NCBI GenBank assembly: GCA_963851025.1
Contig: CAWKOA010000006.1
Span: 558,001 to 622,000 of the forward strand
DNA length: 64,000 nucleotides
Source of the DNA: RYN-230 sp963851025
GTDB taxonomy: Bacteria; Actinomycetota; Actinomycetes; Streptosporangiales; Streptosporangiaceae
Direction: 5' to 3'
The first letter of the stretch is position 1. Every line of letters starts with the position of its first letter. Both the position numbers and the translations under genes were made by a program. The notes under the pieces are model-generated. The model was not told the origin of the DNA. It made no database searches and saw only the letters and a list, made by a program, of their open reading frames with translations. Below, piece after piece: positions 50,797 to 59,900 of this stretch.

Positions 50797-50818
50797 CGGT
50801 CCCGCCCGTCCGGGACCG
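50797..50818. terminator. Hairpin downstream of the Kelch/NHL gene
   Basis: CGGTCCCG (50797-50804) and CGGGACCG (50811-50818) form a perfect 8-bp stem with a 6-base loop. It lies 84 bases after the stop and before the ABC ATPase gene, so it is a likely terminator, though a 5' leader role for the ATPase cannot be excluded. Confidence 0.4.
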
Positions 50819-50898
50819 GTGGACCTCCCGGCGTCCTGCCGGATGGCGCAGCCTGAGGGGTGAGGTATGGCGCGTTCGGCGGGAGGCGGGTGGCGCGG

Positions 50899-51804
50899 AT
50901 GGACAGCTACGAGCCAGTGGTGCATACCGAGTCGCTGACGAAGCGCTACGGGCGGGTCCTCGCGCTGGACGGGCTCAGCCTGGACGTCCGCCGCGGCGAG
51001 GTGGTCGGTTTCCTGGGACCGAACGGCGCAGGGAAGACCACGACGTTGCGGCTGCTGATGGGCTATCTGCGGCCCACCGCGGGCGCGGCGCGGGTGCATG
51101 GCCTGGACTGCTGGCGGGACACGGTCGCGGTGCACGCCCGGACTGGATACCTGCCCGGTGACCTGCGGCTATGGCCGCGGATGAGCACCCGGGCGATCGC
51201 CGCGCACCTGGCCCGGCTGCACGGCCTGGTCCACGATCCCGGCTCCGCGGACGTGGCCAAGCGGTTCGACCTGGATCTGGACCGGCCGGTCGGCGACCTC
51301 TCCAAGGGCAACCGCCAGAAGGCCGGGATCGTGCTGGCACTGCTCGGCGACCCGCACCTGCTGCTGCTGGATGAGCCGACCAGCGGCCTGGACCCGCTGG
51401 TCCAGCAAGAATTCCACCGGATGCTGCAGGAACGCGCCGAGGCCGGGGCCGCCGTGCTGCTGTCCTCCCACATCCTGTCCGAAGTGGAACGGGTCGCCGA
51501 CCGGGTGGCGATCATCCGCGCGGGCCGCCTGCTGATGACCGAAAGCCTGGCCGGGCTGCGCGAGAAAGCCCGGCACACGGTCGAGGTGCGGTTCGGGTCA
51601 CCGCTGCCCCCGGACGCGTTCGCTGGCGTGCCGGGTATCACCGATGTGCGACTGGACGGCAGAGTGCTGCACTGCACCATGCAGGGAGTTGTCGATCCGC
51701 TGATCAAGGTGCTGGGGCGTTACCACGTCCTGGATCTGAACTCCCGCGAGGCGGACCTGGAAGACACCTTCCTGGCCCTCTACGGTGAGGCGGCCCCGAG
51801 ATGA
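50899..51804 (+). CDS. ABC transporter ATP-binding protein
   Basis: The protein has 301 residues from the ATG at 50899; a GTG at 50890 is an alternative. It has Walker A GPNGAGKTTTLRLLMG, signature DLSKGNRQKAGIVLALL (LSKGN variant), Walker B LLLLDEPTSGLDP and H-loop LLSSHILSEV. The C-terminal domain is of the ABC-2 exporter type. The stop overlaps the next start (ATGA), so it pairs with the permease/DedA gene. Confidence 0.94.
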   Translation: MDSYEPVVHTESLTKRYGRVLALDGLSLDVRRGEVVGFLGPNGAGKTTTLRLLMGYLRPTAGAARVHGLDCWRDTVAVHARTGYLPGDLRLWPRMSTRAIAAHLARLHGLVHDPGSADVAKRFDLDLDRPVGDLSKGNRQKAGIVLALLGDPHLLLLDEPTSGLDPLVQQEFHRMLQERAEAGAAVLLSSHILSEVERVADRVAIIRAGRLLMTESLAGLREKARHTVEVRFGSPLPPDAFAGVPGITDVRLDGRVLHCTMQGVVDPLIKVLGRYHVLDLNSREADLEDTFLALYGEAAPR

Positions 51805-53249
51805 TCGCGATTCCCGCGGCCCGGGCCGGGATCACCGGCCACGGTGAGATCACCCGCCAGGCGCTGCGCACCGGGCGGCGGGCCCTGGCCATCTGGGCCG
51901 CCGCTTTCGCCGCCCTGGTCACGATCTACGCGGTGATCTGGCCATCGATCCGGGAAACGCCGACTGGCGGAACCTCTTCGACACGCTCCCGCCGACCTAT
52001 CGTGCCCTGTTTACCGCGAGCGGCACCATCGACTTGAGTACCCCGGCCTGGGTATCTCGGCGTCGAGCTGATGGGCTTCCTCGGCCCGGCGCTGATCGCG
52101 GTCTACGCCATCACGGCCGGCTCGGCCGGGGTCGCCGGCGAGGAAGACCGCGGCGGCCTGGAGGTCACCCTGTCGGCCCCCGTCTCCCGGGCCCAGTTGC
52201 TCGCACAGCGCTTCATCGCCCTGTTGATCGGCGTCGCCGTCCTGACCGTCGCCATCGGCGCGGCGTTGTGGGTCTTCTCCGGTCTGCTCGGCATGGGGCT
52301 CGGCGCCGGGCAGATCGCTTCGGCGGCGGCCGCGCTGGGCATTTTCGGCCTGTTCGTCGGCGCGACCGCCCTCGCGGTGGGCGCGGCGACCGGCCGCCCG
52401 GCCGTCGCCCGTGGCGTGGCCGCGCTGACCGCCGTGGCCAGCTACCTCATCAACGCCCTCGCCCAGATCACCAGCGCGCTGCGGGCCATCCGGCCGATCT
52501 CGCCCTATTACCTGGTGCTAGGCAATGAGCCGCTGGCCCACGGGCTCCGCATGATGGGCGCGGTGTCCGTGCTGGCCGTCACCGTCGCGCTGGTGATCGC
52601 CGGCGGCGTGCTGTTCTGCCTGGCGCGACCTGCGCGGTTGAGCGCGCTGACCGGCCTCCAGACTGGCTCCGCGATCTCCTATGTCATCGCGGTCGTCATC
52701 CCGGCGCTGGATGCGATCTTCCCCGTGCTGCCCAGCGAGACCGCCATCATCGCGCTCGGCGTCGCCACCGCGGGATCCGCAGATCCCCGCATCGCGCTGC
52801 TGGTTACCTGCGCCGCAGCGGGAGCGTTCCTTGGCGACAATCTCTCCTATCTCATCGGCCGCCGCTTCGGCCCGTGGGCCGAACGCAGGTTCTTCTCCAC
52901 CAGCCGGGGCGCTCGGCAGCGGGCCTGGGCCGAGCGGTCACTGCAGAAGTTCGGCGTGCAGGTCATTGTCGTCTGCCGCTTCATCCCCGGCGGCCGAACA
53001 GCGGTCACCTTGACCTGCGGGCTCATCGGATACCAGCGTCGCAGGTTCGTCCTCGCGACCGCGGTCGCGGCCGTCATCTGGGCCTGTTATGCCTTCTTCG
53101 TCGGGCGACTGGGCGGCCAGGCGTTCGAGGGCAAGCCCTGGGCCGGATTCCTGATCGCGTTCGGTGGCACCGTCGTCATCAGCGCGCTGATCGAGATCTC
53201 CCGGCGCGTCTGGGCCAGGTGGAAGAACCACCGCACCGGGCACGCATAG
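51801..53249 (+). pseudogene. ABC-2 permease fused in frame to a DedA family protein, with two compensating frameshifts
   Basis: The ATG overlaps the ATPase stop. The permease begins normally (TM1 LAIWAAAFAALVTIYAVIWP). At about 51954-51957 one base is missing, and the family sequence continues in the +2 frame (ADWRNLFDTLPPTYRALFTA). At about 52049 one extra base returns it to the first frame (GYLGVELMGFLG). Uncorrected, translation stops at 52035-52037. From 52050 the permease continues to about 52640 (LVIAGGVLFCLARPARLS), then passes directly into DedA sequence: IPALDAIFPVLPSETAIIAL, FLGDNLSYLIGRRFG, VVCRFIPGGRTAVTLTCG. No stop or start separates the two halves. Either sequencing errors or a recent double lesion explains the shifts; the fusion itself looks real. 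Confidence 0.82.
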
Positions 53250-53264
53250 CGGTCAACACGGGGG

Positions 53265-54848
53265 TCAGGACGGCGTGGTGGTACTGGTCTTCTCCTCGGG
53301 GAGCAGGCCGTGCTGCACCGCGAACAGCGCGGCGGCGGCCCGGCTGGAGGCGCCGATCTTGGCGTAGATGTGCTCCACGTGGTTGCCGGCCGTCTTCGGC
53401 GTGATCACCAGCCGCTCGGCGATCTGCTTGTTCGACAGGCCGCGGGCCAGCAGGATGAGCACCTCAGCCTCCCGGGCGGTCAGGCCGCGGAGCGTCTCCC
53501 GGCGGCGGGGCAGGCGATGGCCGGCCGCCTCCAGCACGGCATCGACGGCGGGCCCGTCCAGGCGGCCCGCGCGGACCTCGTCACGCAGGTACGCGGCCGC
53601 TTGCCCAGCAGGCCGGGCGGGCCGGTGCGGCCTGGGCTCACGCATCGACTGGTAGGCGTCGGCTGCCCCGAGCACCCGGGCCTGCCTGGAGATCGCGCCG
53701 CCAGAAAGCCCGCGGGGATACCCGCTGCCGTCCAGCCGCTCGCGGTGCTGCACGGCGATCTCGCCCAGCGGTCTCAGCGCGGCGGACTGATGCAGCATGC
53801 GCTCGGTCAGGTAGGGGTACATGCGGACGCGTTCCCATTCGCCTGCGCTCAGCGGCCCGGGCCGGTCCCAGATCGAGTTCGACACGCCCAGCCGCCCGAA
53901 GCCGTGCACCAGCCCGGCCTGGCGCAGCATCTGGACGTCCCCGGGGGGCAGCCCGAGCCGGCGGCCGGCGTCCCCGGCCAGGTCGGCGACCGCGACCGAG
54001 TGGCCGAGAGTGAAGGGCGACTTCAGGTCGACGAAGTTCGCGATGGCGGCCAGCGCGCGGTCCAGCTGGCCCGCCGACAGCCCGGTGGCCAGGGCCGGCT
54101 CGGCCGCGATCACGGCCTGCCAGGCCGGGACCGCGTCAAGACCGCCGAAGATATCCTCCGCCCTGGTGCACACCAGTGCCGCCAGGGCCGGATCGAACTG
54201 CTTGCCCGCCCGCCGGCGGGCGAGTGCGGTCGCCCCCGCGATCCCGCTGACCCGGTGCGCGACCTCCATGAATTCGGCCAGCTGCGCGACCCGCGCCGCG
54301 ATCGGCACCGCGGCGGCCTTCAGCACGCCGGGCCAGCCGCGTCCATCCCACTGCTCGTACGCCGCGCCGATCGCCTCGCGTACCTGGCCCGGGAGGTCGA
54401 GCTGCTCAGCCAGTGTCCGGGCCAGCCGCGCATGCTGCGAGATCATGCCGTCCAGCGCGCGGTGCCCGGTCAGGGCGAACTCAAGGCCGACCCGGAACCG
54501 GTGCAGCGGCGGGTTGCCCGCGCCGACCAGCCGCATGGTGGCCAGCATCGCGCGCTTGCTGCCCAGCTCATGGGTGTATTTGCGGGATTTGAGGGTGATA
54601 TCGTCGCCGAACCATTTCGCCTGCTCGTGGGCGTCAGCGTGGCATCCGACATTGACCAGCAACGCGGTGTAGTAGACGGCGGCCCGGTCCGGCCCGCCCA
54701 GTCCCGCCTGGTCGGCCAGCCGCAGCGCGATCAGGCACTGGCGCAGGACATGTTCCATCGGCTGGCCGAAGCCCAGATCCACGCCAAGTGACAGCGCCGC
54801 GACGAGCTCCGCCAGCCGGACCCGCGAGCAGCCGGTCCCCCCGCCCAT
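53265..54848 (-). CDS. Tandem HD/HD-GYP-like protein with C-terminal LuxR HTH
   Basis: The protein has 527 residues from an ATG. The N-terminal HD-like unit (about 20-230) ends with YEQWDGRGWPGVL. The second HD-GYP-like unit (about 260-420) has LGHSVAVADLAGDAG, LVHGFGRLGVSNSIW and HRERLDGSGYPRGL. The usual HD pair is HG here, so a metal-binding Asp is lost and catalysis is doubtful. The C-terminal HTH (about 455-515) is LTAREAEVLILLARGLSNKQ followed by ITPKTAGNHVEHIYAKIGA. Active family members cleave cyclic di-GMP; this one may only sense it. It is convergent with the DedA chimera. Confidence 0.85.
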   Translation of the reverse strand: MGGGTGCSRVRLAELVAALSLGVDLGFGQPMEHVLRQCLIALRLADQAGLGGPDRAAVYYTALLVNVGCHADAHEQAKWFGDDITLKSRKYTHELGSKRAMLATMRLVGAGNPPLHRFRVGLEFALTGHRALDGMISQHARLARTLAEQLDLPGQVREAIGAAYEQWDGRGWPGVLKAAAVPIAARVAQLAEFMEVAHRVSGIAGATALARRRAGKQFDPALAALVCTRAEDIFGGLDAVPAWQAVIAAEPALATGLSAGQLDRALAAIANFVDLKSPFTLGHSVAVADLAGDAGRRLGLPPGDVQMLRQAGLVHGFGRLGVSNSIWDRPGPLSAGEWERVRMYPYLTERMLHQSAALRPLGEIAVQHRERLDGSGYPRGLSGGAISRQARVLGAADAYQSMREPRPHRPARPAGQAAAYLRDEVRAGRLDGPAVDAVLEAAGHRLPRRRETLRGLTAREAEVLILLARGLSNKQIAERLVITPKTAGNHVEHIYAKIGASSRAAAALFAVQHGLLPEEKTSTTTPS

Positions 54849-55011
54849 ACGCCCAGGTTAACCCAGCCAGGACCGGGCGGCTGCTTCCCGCGGGCCGCGG
54901 CTCACGGCGCCCCCAAACCCCGCGAAGATGGGGTGATCGCCTCATGTGCCCAGGCCAGCCGGGTCGTTACGTTCGCTGCACAACCGCCCGGACCAGCGAG
55001 ATGAGGCAGCC

Positions 55012-55683
55012 ATGACGCTCAGGACGCGATTCTTCGCCGCAACGTACGACCGCCAGATAGCCAAGACCGAGCAGGCCGGGTTGCGCGCCTTCCGCGAGGA
55101 CCTGCTGGCCAGGGCGGCCGGCGATGTCCTGGAGATCGGCAGCGGAACCGGGGGCAACCTGCCCTGCTACGGCCCCGCGGTCACATCACTCACGATGACC
55201 GAGCCCCAGCCCCCGATGCTGCGCCGCTTGCAGCGCAGGGCCAGCGGGCACACGCAGGACATCACGATCCTGCGCGCGCCGGCCGAAGATCTTCCGTTCG
55301 ATAACGGTTCTTTCGATGTAGCCGTATCGACGCTCGTACTGTGCGGCGTGGACGATCAGCCGCGGGCGCTGCGGGAGCTGCGCCGGGTGCTGCGGCCTGG
55401 CGGCCAGCTCCTGTTCATCGAGCATGTGCGGTCCGGCGACCCCGGCCGGGCTCGCCTCCAGGACCGGATGAACTGGCTCAACCGGCTGGTCGTCTGCTGC
55501 GACTGCAACCGCCCGACGCTGGACTGCATCCGCGAAGCGGGCTTCACCCTCACGCAGGTCGAGCACACCGCGCTGCCGAAGGCCCCGAAGTTCGTCAGCC
55601 CGGCGGTCATCGGCACCGCCACGACCCCGTCACCTGCGCCGGCCCGCCCCTCCCCGCTCGCCTTCGGCCACAGTCCTGACTGA
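55012..55683 (+). CDS. Class I SAM-dependent methyltransferase
   Basis: The protein has 223 residues from the ATG at 55012 behind GAGG. Motif I is VLEIGSGTGGNLPCYG, the post-II segment LRAPAEDLPFDNGSFDVAVS, and motif III RRVLRPGGQLLFIEHVRSGD. This is the UbiE/phospholipid methyltransferase-like pattern. Four Cys occur at LVVCCDCNRPTLDC in the C-terminal part, a possible metal site or chance. It is followed at 85 bp by an NTF2-like gene. Confidence 0.92.
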   Translation: MTLRTRFFAATYDRQIAKTEQAGLRAFREDLLARAAGDVLEIGSGTGGNLPCYGPAVTSLTMTEPQPPMLRRLQRRASGHTQDITILRAPAEDLPFDNGSFDVAVSTLVLCGVDDQPRALRELRRVLRPGGQLLFIEHVRSGDPGRARLQDRMNWLNRLVVCCDCNRPTLDCIREAGFTLTQVEHTALPKAPKFVSPAVIGTATTPSPAPARPSPLAFGHSPD

Positions 55684-55768
55684 AGCCGCCGTGATGGCCG
55701 GCGTCACGGTGTTCCGGCAGTTGTCACGCCTGAGGGGTGTCAGTCTCACCCTTCTCAAGGAGGACATC

Positions 55769-56266
55769 ATGCCGAGTGCTAACCCGAGCACGCCCGCGAC
55801 GGCCAGCGCGGTGACCGGGCCAGCGGTGACCAGGCCAGCGGTGACCAGGCCAGTAGCGGGGCAGGGGCCGCCGGACACGAGTGCGGCCGTGGCGAAGCTG
55901 ATCCGGTTCCTGGAGACCGGTTCTGTTCCCGATGGGCTGTTTGCGCCCGGCGTCTTCTGCGATCTGTCGCTGCCGCAGTGGCGGGTCCAGGCCGGGACAG
56001 CCGGGGAGATCCTGGCCCTGCGCGCCGAGGGCCACCCCAGCCCGGGGCAGGTCCGGGTGGAGCGCATCGAGCAGACCGGCCACGGGTTCACGATCGAGTT
56101 CGAGGAGCGCTGGGACAGCGGGGGCCAGCGGTGGTACTGCCGCGAGATGATCCGCGCTGACGTGGCGGACGGCAGCATCACGGAACTGTCCGTCTACTGC
56201 ACCGGTGACTGGGACGCGGCCAGGCAGCAAGAGCACGCCGCGGCGGTGCAGCTGATCCGGCCCTGA
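55769..56266 (+). CDS. SnoaL-like (NTF2 superfamily) protein
   Basis: The protein has 165 residues from the ATG at 55769 behind AAGGAGG. An unstructured Thr/Val/Pro N-terminus contains three 15-bp repeats, followed by an NTF2-like domain (about 40-160). That domain includes KLIRFLETGSVPDGLFAPGV and VFCDLSLPQWRVQAGTAGEI, then HGFTIEFEERWDSGGQRWYC. No catalytic residues can be assigned. It is co-oriented with a methyltransferase. Confidence 0.8.
   Translation: MPSANPSTPATASAVTGPAVTRPAVTRPVAGQGPPDTSAAVAKLIRFLETGSVPDGLFAPGVFCDLSLPQWRVQAGTAGEILALRAEGHPSPGQVRVERIEQTGHGFTIEFEERWDSGGQRWYCREMIRADVADGSITELSVYCTGDWDAARQQEHAAAVQLIRP
55811..55855 (+). repeat. Three in-frame 15-bp tandem repeats in the SnoaL-like gene
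   Basis: GTGACCGGGCCAGCG, GTGACCAGGCCAGCG and GTGACCAGGCCAGTA at 55811, 55826 and 55841 encode VTGPA, VTRPA and VTRPV. The unit length matches the 15-bp repeats in the acyl-CoA dehydrogenase gene at 5186-5230. Confidence 0.9.
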
Positions 56267-56306
56267 CCTGTGGCCTGGGCGTCTGCGGGAAACCTACGAT
56301 AAGAGT

Positions 56307-58150
56307 GTGGTGATCTCGCCCGCTGTCCGTGATCTCCTCGACCGGGCCGGCACTGCCCGTGCGGCCGGCCGGGGAGAAACGGCGGCCCGTCTGTATGACG
56401 AGGCGGCGGCTCGCTGCCAGGCTGACGGCGATCTCAGCGGGTGGACCCAGGCGGTGCTCGGCGCGGCCTCGGTTTACCTGTTCGGGGCCGAGCCGGGGAA
56501 GCTGCCCGCCCAGCTCTACGACGTGCTGGCCCGCACGACCGACGACGGGACGCGCGCGCGGCTGGCGGCCGCGCTCGCCCGCTGCTGGGCGTACGCCGGC
56601 CAGTCCGCGCGCGCCATCCAGTTCGCCGACGAGGCGGTGGACCGTGCCCAGCGGGCTGGCTCCGCGGAACTGGTGGCCGACTGCCTCGACGCCGCCCTCG
56701 CCGCGCACTGGGGCCCCGGCGAGCTCGGCATGCGCCGGTCGCTGGCGGCACGGCTCGACGAGGTCGCCGCCCACGTGCTCGATCCCGGCGCACGGCTGCA
56801 GGCCCACCTGTGGGGCCTGCAGGTAGCCTGCGAGACGCTCGACGTCCAGGCGATACACCGGCAGATGCGCGCGCTGGAACTCCTGGGCGAGGAGTCGGCC
56901 CGGGCGCTGTTCTTCGCGGCGTCACGCCGGCTCATGCTCGACCTGCTGCACGGCCGGACCGACACCACGACCCAGCTGACCACCGTCGCCGCGGCCGCCG
57001 CGGAACAGGCATCCCTCGCTGACGCCTGGATGGTACTCAAGGCCATGGACGCCTACTCGGCGGCCTTCTCCGGCAACACGGCCGCCTGCGCCGCCGGGGC
57101 GGCCGAAGGCGAGGCGTTCGCGCTGGCCGAAGGCGTCACGGCGGTGTGCGCCGAAGCGGCCTTCCTCTGGGTCTGCGCCGGGCGCCTGGACCGGGCCCGC
57201 GCCCTCGTCCGCACGTTCCACGGGCGCGTTCTCGACGACCTGCCCCTGGACGTGAACTGGCTGCTGATCCTGCAGTGCGTGCTCGAAGCCGCACTAGCCG
57301 TGGGCGACCGCGAGGTGGTGGCGAAGATCGCCGGGCTGCTCGTGCCCTACGAGGGCCGGGCGGTGTTCAACGCCGGGGCGGTGATGTTCCACGGCGTCAC
57401 CGACGACACCCTCGCCCGCGCGGCCGGCCTCCTCGGTGATCCGGGCGCAGCCGCCCGGCTGCGCACCCGGGCCCTGGCGACCTACGAGCGCCTCGGCGCC
57501 CGATGGTGGCGCGACCGGCTCGCGGCCTGGGAGCCGCCCGCGGCCTGGGAGCCGTCCGCGGCGGGCGGCACGTCCGGCGGGCCGCTCCGGGTGTATCTGC
57601 ACCCGGTTCCGGGCGGCCTCTGGCTGATCGGGCCTGAGGGGGCGGCCGTGCCGCTCCGGGCCCTGCGCGGCTTCGGCTACCTGAGAGAGCTACTGCGGCG
57701 GCCCGGCCAGCCGGTCGCCGCGCTGGATCTCGCCGGGCCGGCGCGGGAGCCGCCGTGCAATCAGGGCTCGGCGACCTCCTCGACGCCCGCGCCCTGAAGG
57801 CTTACCGGCAACGGCTCCGTGACCTCGATCAAGAACTCACGGAGGCTGAGGAGTGGTCCGACATCGGCCGTCTGGACGCGCTGCACGCAGAACGCGACGC
57901 GCTCCTGGATGAGCTGGCCCGCGCCACCGGTCTGGGGGGACGCGCCCGCACGACCGGCTCCAGCCAGGAACGCGCCCGGGTCGCCGTTCAGAAGGCCATC
58001 AGCGCGGCCACCGGCCGAATCGCGACCATCGACGGGCCGCTCGGACGGCACCTGCGAGCCCGCATCCACACCGGCCTGAGCTGCAGCTATGAGCCAGATC
58101 CGGCCGACGACCTGGAGTGGGTCCTCGACGGCCGGCCGGCCGGCACATGA
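56307..58150 (+). pseudogene. TPR-type regulatory/ATPase-associated protein, frame-disrupted near the C-terminus
   Basis: The frame from the GTG at 56307 encodes an Ala/Leu-rich helical-repeat protein (DRAGTARAAGRGETAARLYD, then MRALELLGEESARALFFAAS) to about residue 420. A domain follows with GGPLRVYLHPVPGGLWLIGP and PLRALRGFGYLRELLRRPGQ, then the frame drifts and stops at 57797. The expected tail continues in another frame from about 57740: AAVQSGLGDLLDARALKAYR, LDQELTEAEEWSDIGRLDAL, RARIHTGLSCSYEPDP, to 58150. One base appears missing at about 57735-57750. Two 18-bp copies at 57522-57557 add AWEP units. The family occurs in actinomycetes as regulators related to AfsR/LuxR ATPases. Confidence 0.72.
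57522..57557 (+). repeat. Two in-frame 18-bp tandem repeats
   Basis: Near-identical 18-base units at 57522-57539 and 57540-57557 encode AAWEPP and AAWEPS, with a single base difference. Confidence 0.85.
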
Positions 58151-58202
58151 CCAGCGCAGGCCGGCCACGGCGTGGCGGTCTGGCCAGTTCTCCCGGCCGG
58201 GG

Positions 58203-58424
58203 TCATTGCGCTGGGCTGCGTATCGCCGCGAGCAGGCCGTCGAAGTCCTCACCGCACGGCCCGCACGCGGCCAGATGAGCCGCGATACCGGGGTAGCGCT
58301 GCGCCGCCGGGGCATCGGCGGCGGCCAGTTCGGCGTACACGTGCAGCAGCTCCATCGCCTCAGCGCAGCCCACATCGCGCGGGTCGGTCCGCAGGAAGCG
58401 GTCCAGCGCTGTCCAGGCGTTCAT
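58203..58424 (-). CDS. Small ZAS-type zinc anti-sigma factor
   Basis: The protein has 73 residues whose start overlaps the sigma factor stop (ATGA). It has helices at about 18-35 and the zinc motif HLAACGPC (HxxxCxxC) at about 50-57, then EDFDGLLAAI. There is no membrane segment, so this is a soluble anti-sigma domain. It would bind the co-encoded sigma factor, and a redox or zinc signal could release it. Family logic supports this; direct evidence is absent. Confidence 0.8.
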   Translation of the reverse strand: MNAWTALDRFLRTDPRDVGCAEAMELLHVYAELAAADAPAAQRYPGIAAHLAACGPCGEDFDGLLAAIRSPAQ

Positions 58425-59086
58425 GAGTGCCTCGAAGTCTGATCGCCGGAGTACCCGTTAGCGGCCAGTGAAGACCGCAGCTTACGTCGGGCGTCGAACA
58501 TTGTCTTGTAAATCGCGTTCCGGGTCGAGCCGAGCTGGGCCACCAGGGCGTCCATAGGCACACCATCGAGCACGAGCGCAACGAAGACCTGCCGCTGCCG
58601 CGGGGTGAGCTGCTCGTCCACGGCGCGGCGCACGGCGTCGGCCAGTTCCCGCCGCTCTGTCTCCCGCGCGGGGTCGGGCCCGGACAGGCCGGGCAGCCGA
58701 TCCCAGTCCTCGCCATCCATCGGGACAGCTGGGTTGACCCAGAAATGCCGGCCGAGTTTGGCCGATACCTCGAAGATGACGAACTTGTAAGCCCAGGTCG
58801 TGAACCTGCTCTCGCCGCGGAACTGGCCGAGCTTGAGGTCGATGGCCAGGAGGGCGTCGGCTGCGGCCTGGTACGCGAGGTCGTCCAGCTCGGGACCGGT
58901 AATGCGGAACTGCCCACTGCGCCGCTGCAACTCAGAGCGCGCGATCCGCAGCAGCAGCTCATGCAGACGCGCCAGGCCCGCCTCCCGCTGCGGCCCGGTA
59001 CCGCTGAGCGCCCGGATCCACTGCCCGGAATCGGGGTCGAACCGCGGCGGCGGGGAGATCCTTTCAACGGGATCAGCTGGCGCCAT
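58421..59086 (-). CDS. RNA polymerase sigma factor, ECF type
   Basis: The protein has 221 residues. Region 2 has FRGESRFTTWAYKFVIFEVS and region 4 has LTPRQRQVFVALVLDGVPMD followed by GSTRNAIYKTMFDARRKL. An N-terminal extension of about 35 residues precedes region 2. Its gene overlaps the ZAS protein gene, a classical sigma/anti-sigma pair. No -35/-10 of its own could be identified by eye. Confidence 0.93.
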   Translation of the reverse strand: MAPADPVERISPPPRFDPDSGQWIRALSGTGPQREAGLARLHELLLRIARSELQRRSGQFRITGPELDDLAYQAAADALLAIDLKLGQFRGESRFTTWAYKFVIFEVSAKLGRHFWVNPAVPMDGEDWDRLPGLSGPDPARETERRELADAVRRAVDEQLTPRQRQVFVALVLDGVPMDALVAQLGSTRNAIYKTMFDARRKLRSSLAANGYSGDQTSRHS

Positions 59087-59172
59087 GGCACGATCCTATG
59101 AAAGCGGTCGCGGCGTTTCTGGCCAGACGGCCGCCGGAGGTGGTTTACGCGTCGGCCCCTGGGGAGTAAGCC

Positions 59173-59835
59173 GTGCTCGTGGCGTTGGACATGTTCGGGA
59201 CGCTGGCCGACACCTCCAGCGTGATCAGCGAGCTGACGCCGTGCTGCGGGGACCTGGCCGGCGGCGTGGCCCGGACCTGGCGGGACAGGCAGCTCGAGTA
59301 CATGTTCCGGGTCACCGCCATGGGCCAGTTCCCCTCGTTCGCCGACCTGACCCGGTGGAGCCTCGCGCGCGCCCTGGCCGAAGCCAGGATCACGGTGGCC
59401 CCGGCCCAGCAGGACGCTCTGGCCGGCGCCTACCGGCGGCTGCGCCCGTTCGGCGATGCCCGGCCGGCGCTGGCCGCCCTGCGCGGGCAGGGGCATTCGA
59501 TCGTGGTGTTCAGCGTGGGCCCGCGGGCGTGGCTTGAGGAACTGACCGCGAGTTACCGCGACTTCGTCAACGGGTTCGTCAGCGCGGAGGATGCCGGGGT
59601 GTACAAGCCCCACCCCGGCATCTACCGGCATCTGCTGGCGCAGGCTGAGATTGAACCGCCGGCGGCGCTGCTGGTGTCCTCCAACCCCTTCGACATCGCC
59701 GGAGCCGCCGCGACCGGGATGCGCACCGCGTGGTGCAAGCGCCAGCCGGACGCGTTGTTCGACCCCTGGGGACCGCGGCCAGATTATGTGGTCACGAGCC
59801 TCTCCGACCTGGCCAGCACCCTGCCCGCCCGCTAG
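59173..59835 (+). CDS. HAD family hydrolase (haloacid dehalogenase type II-like)
   Basis: The protein has 220 residues from a GTG. Motif I is LVALDMFGTLAD (nucleophile Asp), motif II Ser is in VVFSVGPRAW, motif III Lys is in GVYKPHPGIY, and motif IV is PFDIAGAAATGM. The core is haloacid dehalogenase/phosphatase-like. There is no signal peptide. The substrate is unknown. Its stop lies inside a 20-bp palindrome of the terminator. Confidence 0.9.
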   Translation: MLVALDMFGTLADTSSVISELTPCCGDLAGGVARTWRDRQLEYMFRVTAMGQFPSFADLTRWSLARALAEARITVAPAQQDALAGAYRRLRPFGDARPALAALRGQGHSIVVFSVGPRAWLEELTASYRDFVNGFVSAEDAGVYKPHPGIYRHLLAQAEIEPPAALLVSSNPFDIAGAAATGMRTAWCKRQPDALFDPWGPRPDYVVTSLSDLASTLPAR

Positions 59836-59885
59836 CGGGCGGGACGCGGGTGTCCCTGGCCCGCCTGGTCGGGCGGGCCAGGGAC
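59824..59885. terminator. Double-hairpin bidirectional terminator
   Basis: CCCGCCCGCT/AGCGGGCGGG (59824-59843) is a perfect 20-bp palindrome containing the HAD stop codon. A second perfect 14-bp stem GTCCCTGGCCCGCC/GGCGGGCCAGGGAC (59852-59865 and 59872-59885) with a 6-base loop follows. Both lie between convergent genes. Confidence 0.85.
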
Positions 59886-59900
59886 AACGGCCGGATGCGC

